From positions 1 through 64,000 of the forward strand of contig NZ_CAIWTY010000086.1 in NCBI RefSeq assembly GCF_903915725.1: 64,000 nt of DNA, given 5' to 3'. The stretch comes from an uncultured Rhodopila sp. Its GTDB lineage: Bacteria > Pseudomonadota > Alphaproteobacteria > Acetobacterales > Acetobacteraceae. Below are positions 42,596 through 50,727 of this stretch, piece after piece. The notes beneath the pieces are model-generated. The model searched no databases. It saw only the letters and a program-made list of their open reading frames with translations, and was not told the origin of the DNA. Position numbers and translations under genes: made by a program. Within the stretch, counting starts at the first letter, position 1. Each line of letters starts with the position of its first letter.

Positions 42596-42672
42596 TGGGG
42601 CGAGCGATGGGACTCGAACCCACGGCATCCAAGACCACAACCTGGCGCTCTACCAACTGAGCTACGCCCGCC
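42596..42672 (-). tRNA. tRNA-His (GTG anticodon)
   Basis: A full cloverleaf is readable. The acceptor arm GCGGGCG pairs with CGCTCGC (one G-U), with the extra G at -1 facing C73 that marks tRNA-His. The D-arm begins GCTCAGTTGGTAGAGC. The anticodon loop TTGTGGT has anticodon GTG, and the T-arm is TTCGAGT between GTGGG and CCCAT. The CCA tail is encoded (42,596-42,598). Confidence 0.95.
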
Positions 42673-42686
42673 ATCCAAGGAGCGCG

Positions 42687-42715
42687 GTTTAGGCCCATTC
42701 GAACGCCGCCGTCAA
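42687..42715 (-). promoter_or_regulatory. candidate sigma-70-type promoter for tRNA-His-mobA
   Basis: On the minus strand TTGACG (42,710-42,715) and CTAAAC (42,687-42,692) are 17 nt apart, and the -10 ends 14 bp before the tRNA. The -35 is near-consensus; the -10 is weak (2-3 of 6). Position and spacing support it. Confidence 0.45.
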
Positions 42716-42802
42716 GATTCTGTCGGGCGCGTCGGAAAGGCAGGTGTCGATTGTCGGAAGGCACTTGCGGCAAGTCGCAATGACAGTGCAAATTCCCCTC
42801 CC

Positions 42803-44275
42803 ATGAGCGCAACCAATCCCCTTCCGCAATCAACAAACGGTCAGGCGCGGCCCCAGCCAGCCCCCGCCGTCACCACCAGCAGCGGCGAAACGGCCGATCA
42901 GGCACTGGCCCGTGCCCAGGCGGCGGCGCAGGCGAAACGGCTGCACGAAGCGAGCGGCATCTGCGCCGACGTCTTGGCCGCTGCGCCGGATCACCCCGCG
43001 GCGCTGGCGCTTCAGGGCATTATCTCCGGCATGGCGGGCAATTCCGATACGGCCGTGGCGCTGTTGCGCAGGGCGATTGAACTTCGGCCGGGCAACGCGA
43101 CGTGGTATGCGCATCTCAGCTCCCTCTGCCGGACGACCTACCGGATGGACGAGGCGCTGGCCGCAGGCCAGGAGTCGATCCGGCTGGACCCGAACAATCC
43201 AGAACATCTGGTCAATCTGTCACTCATATTCGTCGATGTCGATGACCGCGAGCGGGCTACCGCCTGCCTGCTGCGGGCCATCGGCCTGAAGCACGACCAT
43301 GCCGACGGTCACCTCGCGCTGGCTCAGACGCTGCTCGCCGCGGGCGATTTCGATGCGGGCTGGATCGAATACGAGTGGCGCAACCTGACCGAAGCGGGCA
43401 AGACGACAATGCCGGCGATGACCTCGGCGGCCTGGAACGGGATGCATATTCCGAACGGCAAGCTGCTGCTGGTGGGCGACCAGGGCTACGGCGACACGAT
43501 CCAGTTCGCCCGCTACATTCCGATGGCGGCGGAGCGGTGCCTGGAGGTGATTGTCGGCTGCAGCGCGGAAATGGCGCCGCTGCTGTCCAACATTCCCGGC
43601 GTGGCGCAGTACTGCCACCGCTGGACGGATGTGCCTGGCCACGCGGTGCATTGCCGCCTGTCCAGCCTGCCATACCTGTTCCACACCCGGCTGGACACCA
43701 TTCCCGCCGAAGTTCCGTACCTGAAGGCCGATCCGGCTCGCATCGAGCATTGGCGGCAGCGTTTGGCGGAGACGCTGCCTCGGGATGTCAAACGGATCGG
43801 ACTGGCCTGGACCGGTCGGCCGACGCATCCTAACGATCGCAGGCGCTCGATGGCACTGGTGCAACTACAGGCACTCGGAAATGCCGGACCGGCGGCCTTC
43901 GTGTCGCTGCAGAAGCCGATGCCGGCCCGCGATCTGGAGAGCCTGAAGCTGTTCCCGGGCATGACCGATTTCAGTGAGGATTTGACTGACTTTGGCGAGA
44001 CCGCGGCGCTGATGGAGAATCTCGATCTGATCATTACCGTCGACACGGCTGTGGGCCACCTGGCCGGCGCGCTCGGTAAGCTGGCCTGGGTTCTCATTCC
44101 CAAGGCCGCCGACTGGCGCTGGCTGCTGGAGCGGGAAGACACCCCGTGGTACCCGACCGTCAGACTGTTCCGCCAACAAAAGCCCGGCGCCTGGGACGAG
44201 CCGTTGGACAAAGTTCGCGGCGCATTGACGACAATGCTGGAACGGCAGGCTTTTGGCAAAACGCGGAAAAAATAA
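42803..44275 (+). CDS. TPR-repeat protein with GT9-like glycosyltransferase domain
   Basis: A 490-residue protein. After a short Pro/Thr-rich start, residues ~35-190 form four to five tetratricopeptide repeats (ALARAQAAAQAKRLHEASGI, AVALLRRAIELRPGNATWYA, ALAAGQESIRLDPNNPEHLV). Residues ~215-480 look like the heptosyltransferase/GT9 fold: LLVGDQGYGDTIQFARYIPM, KRIGLAWTGRPTHPNDRRRS and LIITVDTAVGHLAGALGK. TPR-GT9 fusions are common near motility or surface-glycan genes in proteobacteria; protein or LPS glycosylation is likely but the target is unknown. ATG 42803 starts ahead of the repeats; the frame upstream runs through the tRNA and is not coding. Divergent from the tRNA-His-mobA unit. Confidence 0.75.
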   Translation: MSATNPLPQSTNGQARPQPAPAVTTSSGETADQALARAQAAAQAKRLHEASGICADVLAAAPDHPAALALQGIISGMAGNSDTAVALLRRAIELRPGNATWYAHLSSLCRTTYRMDEALAAGQESIRLDPNNPEHLVNLSLIFVDVDDRERATACLLRAIGLKHDHADGHLALAQTLLAAGDFDAGWIEYEWRNLTEAGKTTMPAMTSAAWNGMHIPNGKLLLVGDQGYGDTIQFARYIPMAAERCLEVIVGCSAEMAPLLSNIPGVAQYCHRWTDVPGHAVHCRLSSLPYLFHTRLDTIPAEVPYLKADPARIEHWRQRLAETLPRDVKRIGLAWTGRPTHPNDRRRSMALVQLQALGNAGPAAFVSLQKPMPARDLESLKLFPGMTDFSEDLTDFGETAALMENLDLIITVDTAVGHLAGALGKLAWVLIPKAADWRWLLEREDTPWYPTVRLFRQQKPGAWDEPLDKVRGALTTMLERQAFGKTRKK

Positions 44276-44308
44276 CTCCAGGTCCTGGCGGCTTGCCGGG
44301 ATAACTGT

Positions 44309-44779
44309 CTACTTTGCCGGAGCAGGCTGAGACGAAATCGCCGACAACGGCAAGACCGCATCAGGATGGGTCATCGACGGCAAGAAATTGAATGTTATGC
44401 CCAGGACGAGCGCCACCCCGAAGACCGCCAGCAGCGCCCACTTCGGCAATTTGCTCTTCGCGGCAGCCGGTTTGTTATCGGAACGAGGCACCTGAACCTG
44501 CGACGGCAAAAGCAGAATAAGCCGCGACGCGGTGGTGCGGGCCTCGGCGATCGCCGCCGGTTCCAACGGCATCTGGGCAATGCTTTGCGCCAGCTTGTCG
44601 ATCGTCGCGGCCTTCGGCTGCTTCGCCCAGCGCGCCGCCTCCGCCCACGGATCCTGCCCGAGCCGCGCCAGCACCGACAGGATCGTCAGTCGCGAGCCGT
44701 TCAGTTCCGTGCCAACCTCGGCAAACAGGAAGTCGTTCAGGCCGGATTCTCTTAAGGCGAAGGCGTTCGAACTCGTCAT
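44309..44779 (-). CDS. single-membrane-segment protein, function unknown
   Basis: A 156-residue protein, unrecognised. The N-terminal half (about 1-100) is soluble and helical (LNDFLFAEVGTELNGSRLTI, LARLGQDPWAEAARWAKQPK). A single membrane helix follows near 113-130 (WALLAVFGVALVLGITF), with a short tail likely outside. ATG 44779 follows GGGAAATTG. The layout, a cytoplasmic helical domain with one C-terminal anchor, is seen in small regulatory or scaffold proteins but gives no function. It converges on the TPR-GT9 gene and is divergent from the next small gene. Confidence 0.65.
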   Translation of the reverse strand: MTSSNAFALRESGLNDFLFAEVGTELNGSRLTILSVLARLGQDPWAEAARWAKQPKAATIDKLAQSIAQMPLEPAAIAEARTTASRLILLLPSQVQVPRSDNKPAAAKSKLPKWALLAVFGVALVLGITFNFLPSMTHPDAVLPLSAISSQPAPAK

Positions 44780-44868
44780 ATCAATTTCCCTGTCACGCTG
44801 AGATCCGGCGGCCGATGACGCCGCGGACAAAGTTCCCTTCGCCGAACCGGATACCAACCGGTGTCTAC

Positions 44869-45303
44869 ATGAGCATCATGGCCGGCAATCGCAAGGCAAC
44901 ATTGCGGGATCGCATCGCAGGGCTGGTCCGGCGGCGTTGCAGCCTCTACGGTGCCTGGGTCATCGGAGGACATGGCGTGGACAAGAACGAGCTGACCGAG
45001 TGGGCGCTTCGCAACGGCTGGCAGCTCATTGCCGGCTGCCCCAGCCTGACCAAGCCGTCGCGCCCGCAGGAAGCGATCGTCCGGATCGTGTTCAAGACGA
45101 CCGTGGCCAATCTGGAGGTCAAGAAGCCAGCGGGGAAGTGGGAAAAGGTGGCCGGCCAGACCTATGCGAAAATCCAGGCGGATGCCGATACCGGACTGCC
45201 ATTGAATTTCGGGCTGGATACGATCCCGGGCTTCACGATGCTGATGCGGGAGAATAAGGACCGCATGGCCTTCGCCGGCATGTCCGGTACGGTAAAGGAA
45301 TAG
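44869..45303 (+). CDS. conserved-looking small cytoplasmic protein, function unknown
   Basis: A 144-residue basic protein with no signal or membrane segment; I do not recognise the family. Visible pieces are CSLYGAWVIGGHGVDKNELT, WALRNGWQLIAGC and PGFTMLMRENKDRMAFAGMS. The two candidate starts, 44869 and 44878, lack a strong ribosome-binding site; an earlier in-frame codon at 44815 would extend it into the promoter region of the divergent neighbour. It ends 12 bp from the convergent hemW gene. Confidence 0.6.
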   Translation: MSIMAGNRKATLRDRIAGLVRRRCSLYGAWVIGGHGVDKNELTEWALRNGWQLIAGCPSLTKPSRPQEAIVRIVFKTTVANLEVKKPAGKWEKVAGQTYAKIQADADTGLPLNFGLDTIPGFTMLMRENKDRMAFAGMSGTVKE

Positions 45304-45315
45304 TCCCGCCAGCTT

Positions 45316-46515
45316 TCACGCCACCAGCAAACCGAGCAGCGAGTCGAGACGAATCCGCCCCTCCCGCGTCGCGGCCATGCGCTCCGGCGTCAAGGTCAGA
45401 TAGCCGGCTTCAATCGCCTGCGCCAGGACATCGCCATCGACCGCCTGAGCGAGGGTCCGGCCCGTCCGGGCCTCAAACCAAGCCAGATCGATGCCTTCTG
45501 CCAGCCTCAGCCCCATCAGCAGCGCCTCCCTGGCCCGTTCCGGCGCATCGATCGCCGCATCGGAGGTTGTTCCTTCCCCCGCGCTTTCGACCCGCTCGGC
45601 CCATGGCTCCGGCGCCCGGTGCCGCCGCGTCGCCCGCAAGGTGCCATCAATGGTGACGCGGCCATGCGCGCCGGGACCGATGCCAGCGTAGTCGTGATAG
45701 CGCCAATACGCGAGGTTGTGCCGGCTTTCTTCGCCGGGGCGCGCGTAGTTGGAGATCTCATAGGCCAGCAGGCCGGCACGGGCGCATTCCTCCTCCGTCG
45801 CTTCATACAGTGCGGCGGCGGTGTCGTCGTCCGGCAGGACGATCCGGCCCTGCCGGTGCAGCGCGGCGAATGGCGTCGCCGGCTCAATGGTCAATTGATA
45901 CAGCGACAGGTGGTCCGCCGCGATCGCCAGCGCGGCTCGCAGTTCTGACCGCCAGGATGGCAGGTCCTGCCCGGGCCGGGCGTAGATCAGGTCGAACGAA
46001 ACGCGCGGGAACAGGCGCCGGGCCAGGCTCAGCGCGGCAACCGCTTCCGCGGCCGAGTGCTGCCGCCCGAGCGAGCGCAGCGCAGCCTCGTCGAGGCTCT
46101 GGATGCCGATGGACACACGGTTGATGCCAGCGGCGCGATAGTCCGCCAGGCGGCCCGCCTCGATGCTGGTCGGGTTGGCTTCCAGGGTGATTTCCAGATC
46201 ATCGGATGCATCGAAGTGCCGCGCCGCGTCGCCGAGAATCGCGCCGACGGTCGCGGGGTCCATCAGGCTGGGCGTGCCGCCACCGAAGAACACCGACGTC
46301 AGCCGCCGCCGCCCGAGTCGGGCAGCCTCGGTCGCCAGTTCCCGCCGCAGCGCGAGGGCGAACCGCTCCTGGTCGATGCGGTCACGCACATGGGAGTTGA
46401 AATCGCAATACGGGCACTTGGCCAGGCAGAATGGCCAGTGGATATAGAGCGCAAGGCCGGGACTTGCGGCGTTAGACCGGGTCCTGGCAGCCAGCGCGTC
46501 GGAATCGTGCGGCAT
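45316..46515 (-). CDS. hemW: HemW-like radical SAM heme chaperone
   Basis: A 399-residue radical SAM protein of the HemW family, formerly called oxygen-independent coproporphyrinogen oxidase-like. The cluster motif C-X3-C-X2-C is C30, C34, C37 (HWPFCLAKCPYCDF). FFGGGTPSLM, EANPTSIE, RVSIGIQSLD and the HemW-type LSLYQLTIEPATPF follow, with a C-terminal HemN-C domain. The extra cysteine immediately after the cluster that true HemN enzymes carry is Asp-Phe here (CPYCDF), which fits HemW. It likely delivers heme to membrane proteins. ATG 46515 gives the family length; upstream frame is non-coding. Confidence 0.88.
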   Translation of the reverse strand: MPHDSDALAARTRSNAASPGLALYIHWPFCLAKCPYCDFNSHVRDRIDQERFALALRRELATEAARLGRRRLTSVFFGGGTPSLMDPATVGAILGDAARHFDASDDLEITLEANPTSIEAGRLADYRAAGINRVSIGIQSLDEAALRSLGRQHSAAEAVAALSLARRLFPRVSFDLIYARPGQDLPSWRSELRAALAIAADHLSLYQLTIEPATPFAALHRQGRIVLPDDDTAAALYEATEEECARAGLLAYEISNYARPGEESRHNLAYWRYHDYAGIGPGAHGRVTIDGTLRATRRHRAPEPWAERVESAGEGTTSDAAIDAPERAREALLMGLRLAEGIDLAWFEARTGRTLAQAVDGDVLAQAIEAGYLTLTPERMAATREGRIRLDSLLGLLVA

Positions 46516-46597
46516 CAATGTCCAACCGGATGAAAAACCCTGTCTACAGCATTCTGTCCCGGGCGGCGCGCGGCAATCAGCCGCCGCCACGGTTTCG

Positions 46598-47821
46598 TCA
46601 GCCGGACGCTTCCGAGCCTTCAGCAGACGCCCGGCTGCTGCCCCACATCGCTGCGATTACCGGATTCGCCGTCATGCCATGCACAATCACGCTGAGCAGG
46701 ACCGTGCACGCGGCCGTCACCGCCAGCGTATTGCGGCCCGGCAATCCGGCGTCGAAGACGATGACGGCGAACACGATACTGGCGAGGCCGCGAGGCCCGA
46801 ACCAGCCGATGAACAGCTTCCTGCCGGTGCTCATGCCCGTCCCGGCGAGCGACAGAAAGACCGGCAGCATCCGGATCACGGTTAGGCTCAGCACCGCGTA
46901 AAGCGCGGCCTGCCAGGTGATCTGCCCGAGCAGCCTGCCAAGAACCGGACCGCCGAACGCCACCCATGTCAGCAGCGCGAGCACTTCGCCGGTGCTGGTC
47001 GCGCCGCCCAGCAGGTCTTGCTTGCGTTCGCCTTGCAGAAATCCAAACAGCAATCCGCCGGTGAAGCACGCGATGAAGCCGCTGCCGCCCAGCGCCTGCG
47101 CGGCCGTGAAGCAGAGCGCGGCCAGCGCAACGACCGGGATGTGTTCCCAATGCTGGCCGCTCCATCCGCGCCGGACCGCAAGCTTCAGTACCGCCACCGC
47201 GATGGCGGTCAGCACGAGGCCGGTCAGCAGGCCAATGCCGATCTCCTCGCTGACAACCAGGAAGATGTGCTGGGCGGTGCCGCCGGTGAGCTCGTGGCCG
47301 ATGGCGAGATCCAGCAGGATGATCACGACCGGCACGCAGATTCCGTCGTTCAGTCCGCTTTCCAGGTTGAGCGCCTCCCGCGTTGCCGATGGCACGGCGG
47401 CATTGCTCACGACAGGGGCGCCAAGCGCCGCGTCCGTCGGGGCGAGCAGCGCAGCGAGCAGTGCTACTTCCAGTATGTTAATCCCGGGAAATACCACAAG
47501 GCCGACCAGGAACCCGAGCACGATGGTCAGCGGCAACCCAATGAGCAGCAGCCTTTCCGGTAACGCAACCGTCTGCCGCACGACACCAAGATCGGCCCGC
47601 GCCGCATCAGTGAACAGCACCATCGACAACGCGAGCTCGGCGAGTGTCCGCAGGTTCTCCGAGCTGAGTTGCAGTTGCAGCACACCGATACCGGCCGGCC
47701 CGAGGACCAGCCCGAACACCGTGAACAGGATGGGACCGCTCAGCCAGGAGCGCTCCACACGCCCCGCCGCCGCGCTGTAAATCAGCACGACGGCGGCGAG
47801 GATCGCAGCATTTTCATACAT
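46598..47821 (-). CDS. cation:proton antiporter, CPA1 type
   Basis: A 407-residue polytopic protein with about 11-12 helices. The ion-binding region LAPTDAALGAPVVSNAAVP and ESGLNDGICVPVVIILLDL are the CPA1/NhaP signatures, including the conserved Asp in GLNDG. The loop IGWFGPRGLASIVFAVIV near the C-terminus also fits. It exchanges Na+ or K+ for H+ at the inner membrane. It follows hemW's reverse side with an 82-bp gap on the same strand, upstream of it, so they might be co-transcribed. No cytoplasmic regulatory domain is present. The ion specificity is not decided by sequence. Confidence 0.85.
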   Translation of the reverse strand: MYENAAILAAVVLIYSAAAGRVERSWLSGPILFTVFGLVLGPAGIGVLQLQLSSENLRTLAELALSMVLFTDAARADLGVVRQTVALPERLLLIGLPLTIVLGFLVGLVVFPGINILEVALLAALLAPTDAALGAPVVSNAAVPSATREALNLESGLNDGICVPVVIILLDLAIGHELTGGTAQHIFLVVSEEIGIGLLTGLVLTAIAVAVLKLAVRRGWSGQHWEHIPVVALAALCFTAAQALGGSGFIACFTGGLLFGFLQGERKQDLLGGATSTGEVLALLTWVAFGGPVLGRLLGQITWQAALYAVLSLTVIRMLPVFLSLAGTGMSTGRKLFIGWFGPRGLASIVFAVIVFDAGLPGRNTLAVTAACTVLLSVIVHGMTANPVIAAMWGSSRASAEGSEASG

Positions 47822-48186
47822 GGGACGGTCTGTCCGCGCGGAAGACCGGAAGCGGCAAGTACGGGTGTTCCCGATCCATGGCGTTCAACATTGCATGGCG
47901 GCCTTCGGTCAAAGAGACATCGACAATTGCCGCAAATTGGCGCCTGTTCGCTGCGGGCTTCATTGACGTAGCTCAACGGTGCAACAAAACCTGTCGTTTC
48001 GCTCAAACGCGGCAGGTAAATTCAGTTACTCCGCGTCAACGGAAGGCACCGTCCGGACGCTCATCCCCGGCCACAATGCCGGCTGGCACAGTTCGCAACC
48101 AAACGTCGCGAACAAGCCTTGATGTTGTCGTCCTTCCGGCCAACTCGGCCGCCATATCACCGTCATCAACACAGGAGCACGTTTCG
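47822..48186. other. 365-bp divergent intergenic region
   Basis: It separates the antiporter (minus) from the small His-rich protein (plus). Short open frames are present on both strands but none resembles a protein. It should hold both promoters; no clear -35/-10 pair or GGAAC/CGTT pair was found. Confidence 0.4.
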
Positions 48187-48384
48187 ATGGGTAAGCTACT
48201 TTTGGCTGCCGCCGCACTGGGAGGGTTGTTCGCGCTGACGGCCAACCCGGCCTCGGCCGCTCCGTCCGCCACCACACTAAATGTCGCCCCGGCTCACGGG
48301 CTGGTTACGAATGTGGACTATTACTATAACCATCGCCACTACCACCATCGCCAATGGCATCACGGGCACTGGAACTACTACTGA
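48187..48384 (+). CDS. small secreted His/Tyr-rich peptide
   Basis: A 65-residue exported peptide with signal 1-24 (LLLAAAALGGLFALTANPASA) followed by a ~40-residue mature part. Its tail is packed with aromatic and His residues (VDYYYNHRHYHHRQWHHGHW). ATG 48187 follows AGGAG. Similar short tails rich in H, Y and W occur in many small alphaproteobacterial exported proteins of unknown function; metal binding is conceivable from the histidines. Its 3' 80 bp lie antisense to the end of gluQ. Confidence 0.7.
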   Translation: MGKLLLAAAALGGLFALTANPASAAPSATTLNVAPAHGLVTNVDYYYNHRHYHHRQWHHGHWNYY

Positions 48385-49264
48385 GCCGAAAGGCTCCACC
48401 CCGCGCACCATTTGGGTGCGCGGGCGGAGCTTCCGCCCGCAACCGGTCGATAACCTCCGCCGGCGAAATGCCACGCTGCCGCATGTCGCGTAAGCTTACC
48501 GAGCGGTTTCGTTTCGCGAGACGGTTGCCCTCGGAATCGACGATCAGCTTGTGGTGCGCGTAGGCAGGAACCGGCCAGTCCATCAGCGCCTGAATCAGGC
48601 GGTGCAGGTCCGTAGACGGCCGCAAATCCTCGCCTCGGGTCACCAGAGTGACCGCTTGCACGGCATCATCGTGCGTCACGCACAAATGGTAGCTCGCGGG
48701 CGCGTCCTTCCGAGACAGCACCACATCGCCGAACGCCTCGGGTTGGCAAGCGACGCGGCCCTCTCCCGCTTCCTCATAGCAAAGCCCTGGCCGCAGCGCC
48801 GCCGCCATATCGAGCCGCAGTGCATACCGTTCGCCCGCCCCCAGCCGATCGGCGCGTTCCCCGGCGGAGATGCGGCGGCAGGTGCCGGGGTATAATGGCG
48901 CTCCGTCCGGAGCATGCGGTGCTGCCGCCGATGCAGACAGCTCCCGCATGACGTCGGATCGGGTGCAGAAGCACGGATAAATCAGGCCCTGCCCGGCCAG
49001 GCAATCCAGCACCGCCCGATACTCCGCCAGATGCTCGGACTGCACCCGCACCTCTGCATCCCAGTCCAGTCCAAGCCACGCCAGATCATCCTTAATGGCC
49101 TCGGCAAACTCCGGACGGCAGCGGGTCGGGTCGATATCCTCGAGCCGCAGCAGGAACCGTCCGCCAACATTCCGCGCCCGCTCCCGGGCGTTGAAGGCGG
49201 AGAAAGCGTGACCCAAATGCAGGTATCCGGTCGGGCTGGGCGCGAAGCGTGTGGTAACTGACAT
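48305..49264 (-). CDS. gluQ: glutamyl-Q tRNA(Asp) synthetase
   Basis: A 319-residue truncated glutamyl-tRNA-synthetase paralogue that charges queuosine in tRNA-Asp with glutamate. It has the class I HIGH-like motif HLGH (16-19), the zinc ligands CFC and YPGTC, and a KMSKS-like AKRNRS; the anticodon-binding domain is absent as expected. ATG 49264 is preferred, with an ATG three codons upstream possible. The C-terminal ~40 residues (from EAPPAHPNG on, Ser/Gly-rich at the end) extend beyond where the family usually stops after VIDRLRA. They are encoded by the inverted repeats and the antisense of the His-rich gene, so the stop appears to have been lost by read-through. Confidence 0.88.
   Translation of the reverse strand: MSVTTRFAPSPTGYLHLGHAFSAFNARERARNVGGRFLLRLEDIDPTRCRPEFAEAIKDDLAWLGLDWDAEVRVQSEHLAEYRAVLDCLAGQGLIYPCFCTRSDVMRELSASAAAPHAPDGAPLYPGTCRRISAGERADRLGAGERYALRLDMAAALRPGLCYEEAGEGRVACQPEAFGDVVLSRKDAPASYHLCVTHDDAVQAVTLVTRGEDLRPSTDLHRLIQALMDWPVPAYAHHKLIVDSEGNRLAKRNRSVSLRDMRQRGISPAEVIDRLRAEAPPAHPNGARGGAFRLSSSSSARDAIGDGGSGDGYSNSPHS
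48400..48440. repeat. two overlapping, mutually exclusive hairpins
   Basis: CCCGCGCACC (48,400-48,409) pairs with GGTGCGCGGG (48,415-48,424). GCGGGCGGA (48,420-48,428) pairs with TCCGCCCGC (48,432-48,440). The two stems share 48,420-48,424, so only one can form at a time. They lie 15 bp after the His-rich gene's stop and inside the 3' end of gluQ. No T-run follows, so rho-independent termination is not certain. Confidence 0.65.
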
Positions 49265-49308
49265 CGGCACCATATTACCGAATCCGCCGTTCAACGGGAG
49301 AGACCAGC

Positions 49309-49950
49309 ATGCCGACGCTCGACGCCATCCATTGGGGACCGGTCTCCAAGGCAAAGCCGAAACAGCTTGTGGTGCTGTGCCACGGCCTGGGCGCCGACGC
49401 CTTCGACCTGATCGACCTCGCGCCAGCCTGGGGGCATGCCTGCCCGGATGCGATCTTCGCCTCGGTCCACGCGCCTTTCCCGCACGATTCCGCATTTGGC
49501 CGCCAGTGGTGGAGCGTCGCGGACCGTTCGCCCGCGGTCATGGAGGCCGGCGTCCGCGCCGCCGCGCCTTATCTGCACGGTTTCCTCGACGCGGAACTGG
49601 CGCGGCTGGGACTCTCGGACTACGCCATCATGGGCTTCAGCCAGGGGGCTATGATCTCGCTGTTCACCGGCCTGCGCCACGCCGCCGCACCGCGCGCCAT
49701 CCTGGCGTTCTCCGGTGCACTGGTCGCCCCGGAATCGCTGGCGAAGGAGATCAAGAACCGTGCGCCGGTGCTGCTGGTGCACGGCGAGGCCGATGAGGTC
49801 GTCCCGGTCGCCCGCTCGCGCGATGCCGAAGCCTTGCTGAAGGCCGCCGCTGTCCCGGTGGAGGCGCACTACATCCCGCGTCTTGGCCACGGCATCGACG
49901 ACACCGGGATCTCGTTCGGTGCGCTGGCGCTGCAAAAGGGTTTTTCGTGA
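49309..49950 (+). CDS. alpha/beta-hydrolase, phospholipase/carboxylesterase family
   Basis: A 213-residue esterase of the small carboxylesterase (YpfH/acyl-protein-thioesterase-like) family. The oxyanion region is VVLCHGLGADAFDL. The catalytic triad is S111 (GFSQG), D162 (HGEADEVVP) and H194 (RLGHGID). No signal peptide is present, so it is cytosolic. It is divergent from gluQ, 44 bp between starts. ATG 49309 follows GGGAGAGA. Natural substrate unknown; short acyl esters are typical. Confidence 0.88.
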   Translation: MPTLDAIHWGPVSKAKPKQLVVLCHGLGADAFDLIDLAPAWGHACPDAIFASVHAPFPHDSAFGRQWWSVADRSPAVMEAGVRAAAPYLHGFLDAELARLGLSDYAIMGFSQGAMISLFTGLRHAAAPRAILAFSGALVAPESLAKEIKNRAPVLLVHGEADEVVPVARSRDAEALLKAAAVPVEAHYIPRLGHGIDDTGISFGALALQKGFS

Positions 49951-50107
49951 CGAAACAATGACGTTCGAAGGGCTGTTGATAACGCGGGTTGCGGCATGGA
50001 TGGGGGTCTGTCATAAAGCGCATAGGTTTTCGGCGGCGCACAATATCTGGCGGCTCGACGATGGATAACCGCCCGGGTGTTGCGTTCCGAGTCAATGGGA
50101 GCGGCGC

Positions 50108-50668
50108 TTGCCTGACGGCGGACAGCATTTTCCCGCGCTTGTGCTGAATGCGGACTTTCGTCCGCTATCTTACTTTCCGTTATCCCTGTGGTCCTGGCAG
50201 GACGCAGTGAAGGCGGTGTTCATGGATCGCGTCTCGGTGCTGTCCGAGTACGAAACCGAGGTGCACTCGCCCAGCATGACGATGCGGCTGCCCAGCGTCA
50301 TCGCACTGAAGGACTACATCCCGTCCGCCCGCCGCCCGGCCTTCACCCGGTTCAACGTGTTCCTGCGCGACGCTTTCCATTGCCAGTATTGCGGCGATCG
50401 CTACCCGGCGCCGGACCTGACCTTCGACCACGTCATCCCGCGTTGCCGCGGCGGCCGCACGACATGGGAGAACGTCGTCACCGCCTGCGGAAGCTGCAAT
50501 CTGCGCAAGGGGTCGTACCTGCCGCGGGAAATCCGCATGTTCCCGCGCTCGGCGCCCCGGCAGCCCACGACCTGGGAACTGCAGGATAACGGCCGAGCGT
50601 TCCCGCCGAACTACCTGCACCAGAGCTGGCGCGATTATCTGTATTGGGACAGCGAACTGGAAAGCTGA
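50108..50668 (+). CDS. HNH endonuclease family protein
   Basis: A 186-residue protein of the group related to McrA-type HNH nucleases that occurs as a conserved housekeeping gene in alphaproteobacteria. The zinc cysteines are C92-X2-C95 (CQYCGDRY) and C127-X2-C130 (CGSCNLRKG). The catalytic core is D107-H108 in FDHVIPRCRGGRTTWENVV, with N122. The N-terminal ~80 residues (LVLNADFRPLSYFPLSLWSW) are conserved in this group. The start is TTG 50108 behind GGGAG; no ATG fits. Target DNA and physiological role unknown. Confidence 0.82.
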   Translation: MPDGGQHFPALVLNADFRPLSYFPLSLWSWQDAVKAVFMDRVSVLSEYETEVHSPSMTMRLPSVIALKDYIPSARRPAFTRFNVFLRDAFHCQYCGDRYPAPDLTFDHVIPRCRGGRTTWENVVTACGSCNLRKGSYLPREIRMFPRSAPRQPTTWELQDNGRAFPPNYLHQSWRDYLYWDSELES

Positions 50669-50727
50669 TCCCCGTCGGCGCGCGGGTGCTGCCATGCTAT
50701 GGCGGAGCTGGCACGAGGTAGGATCGC

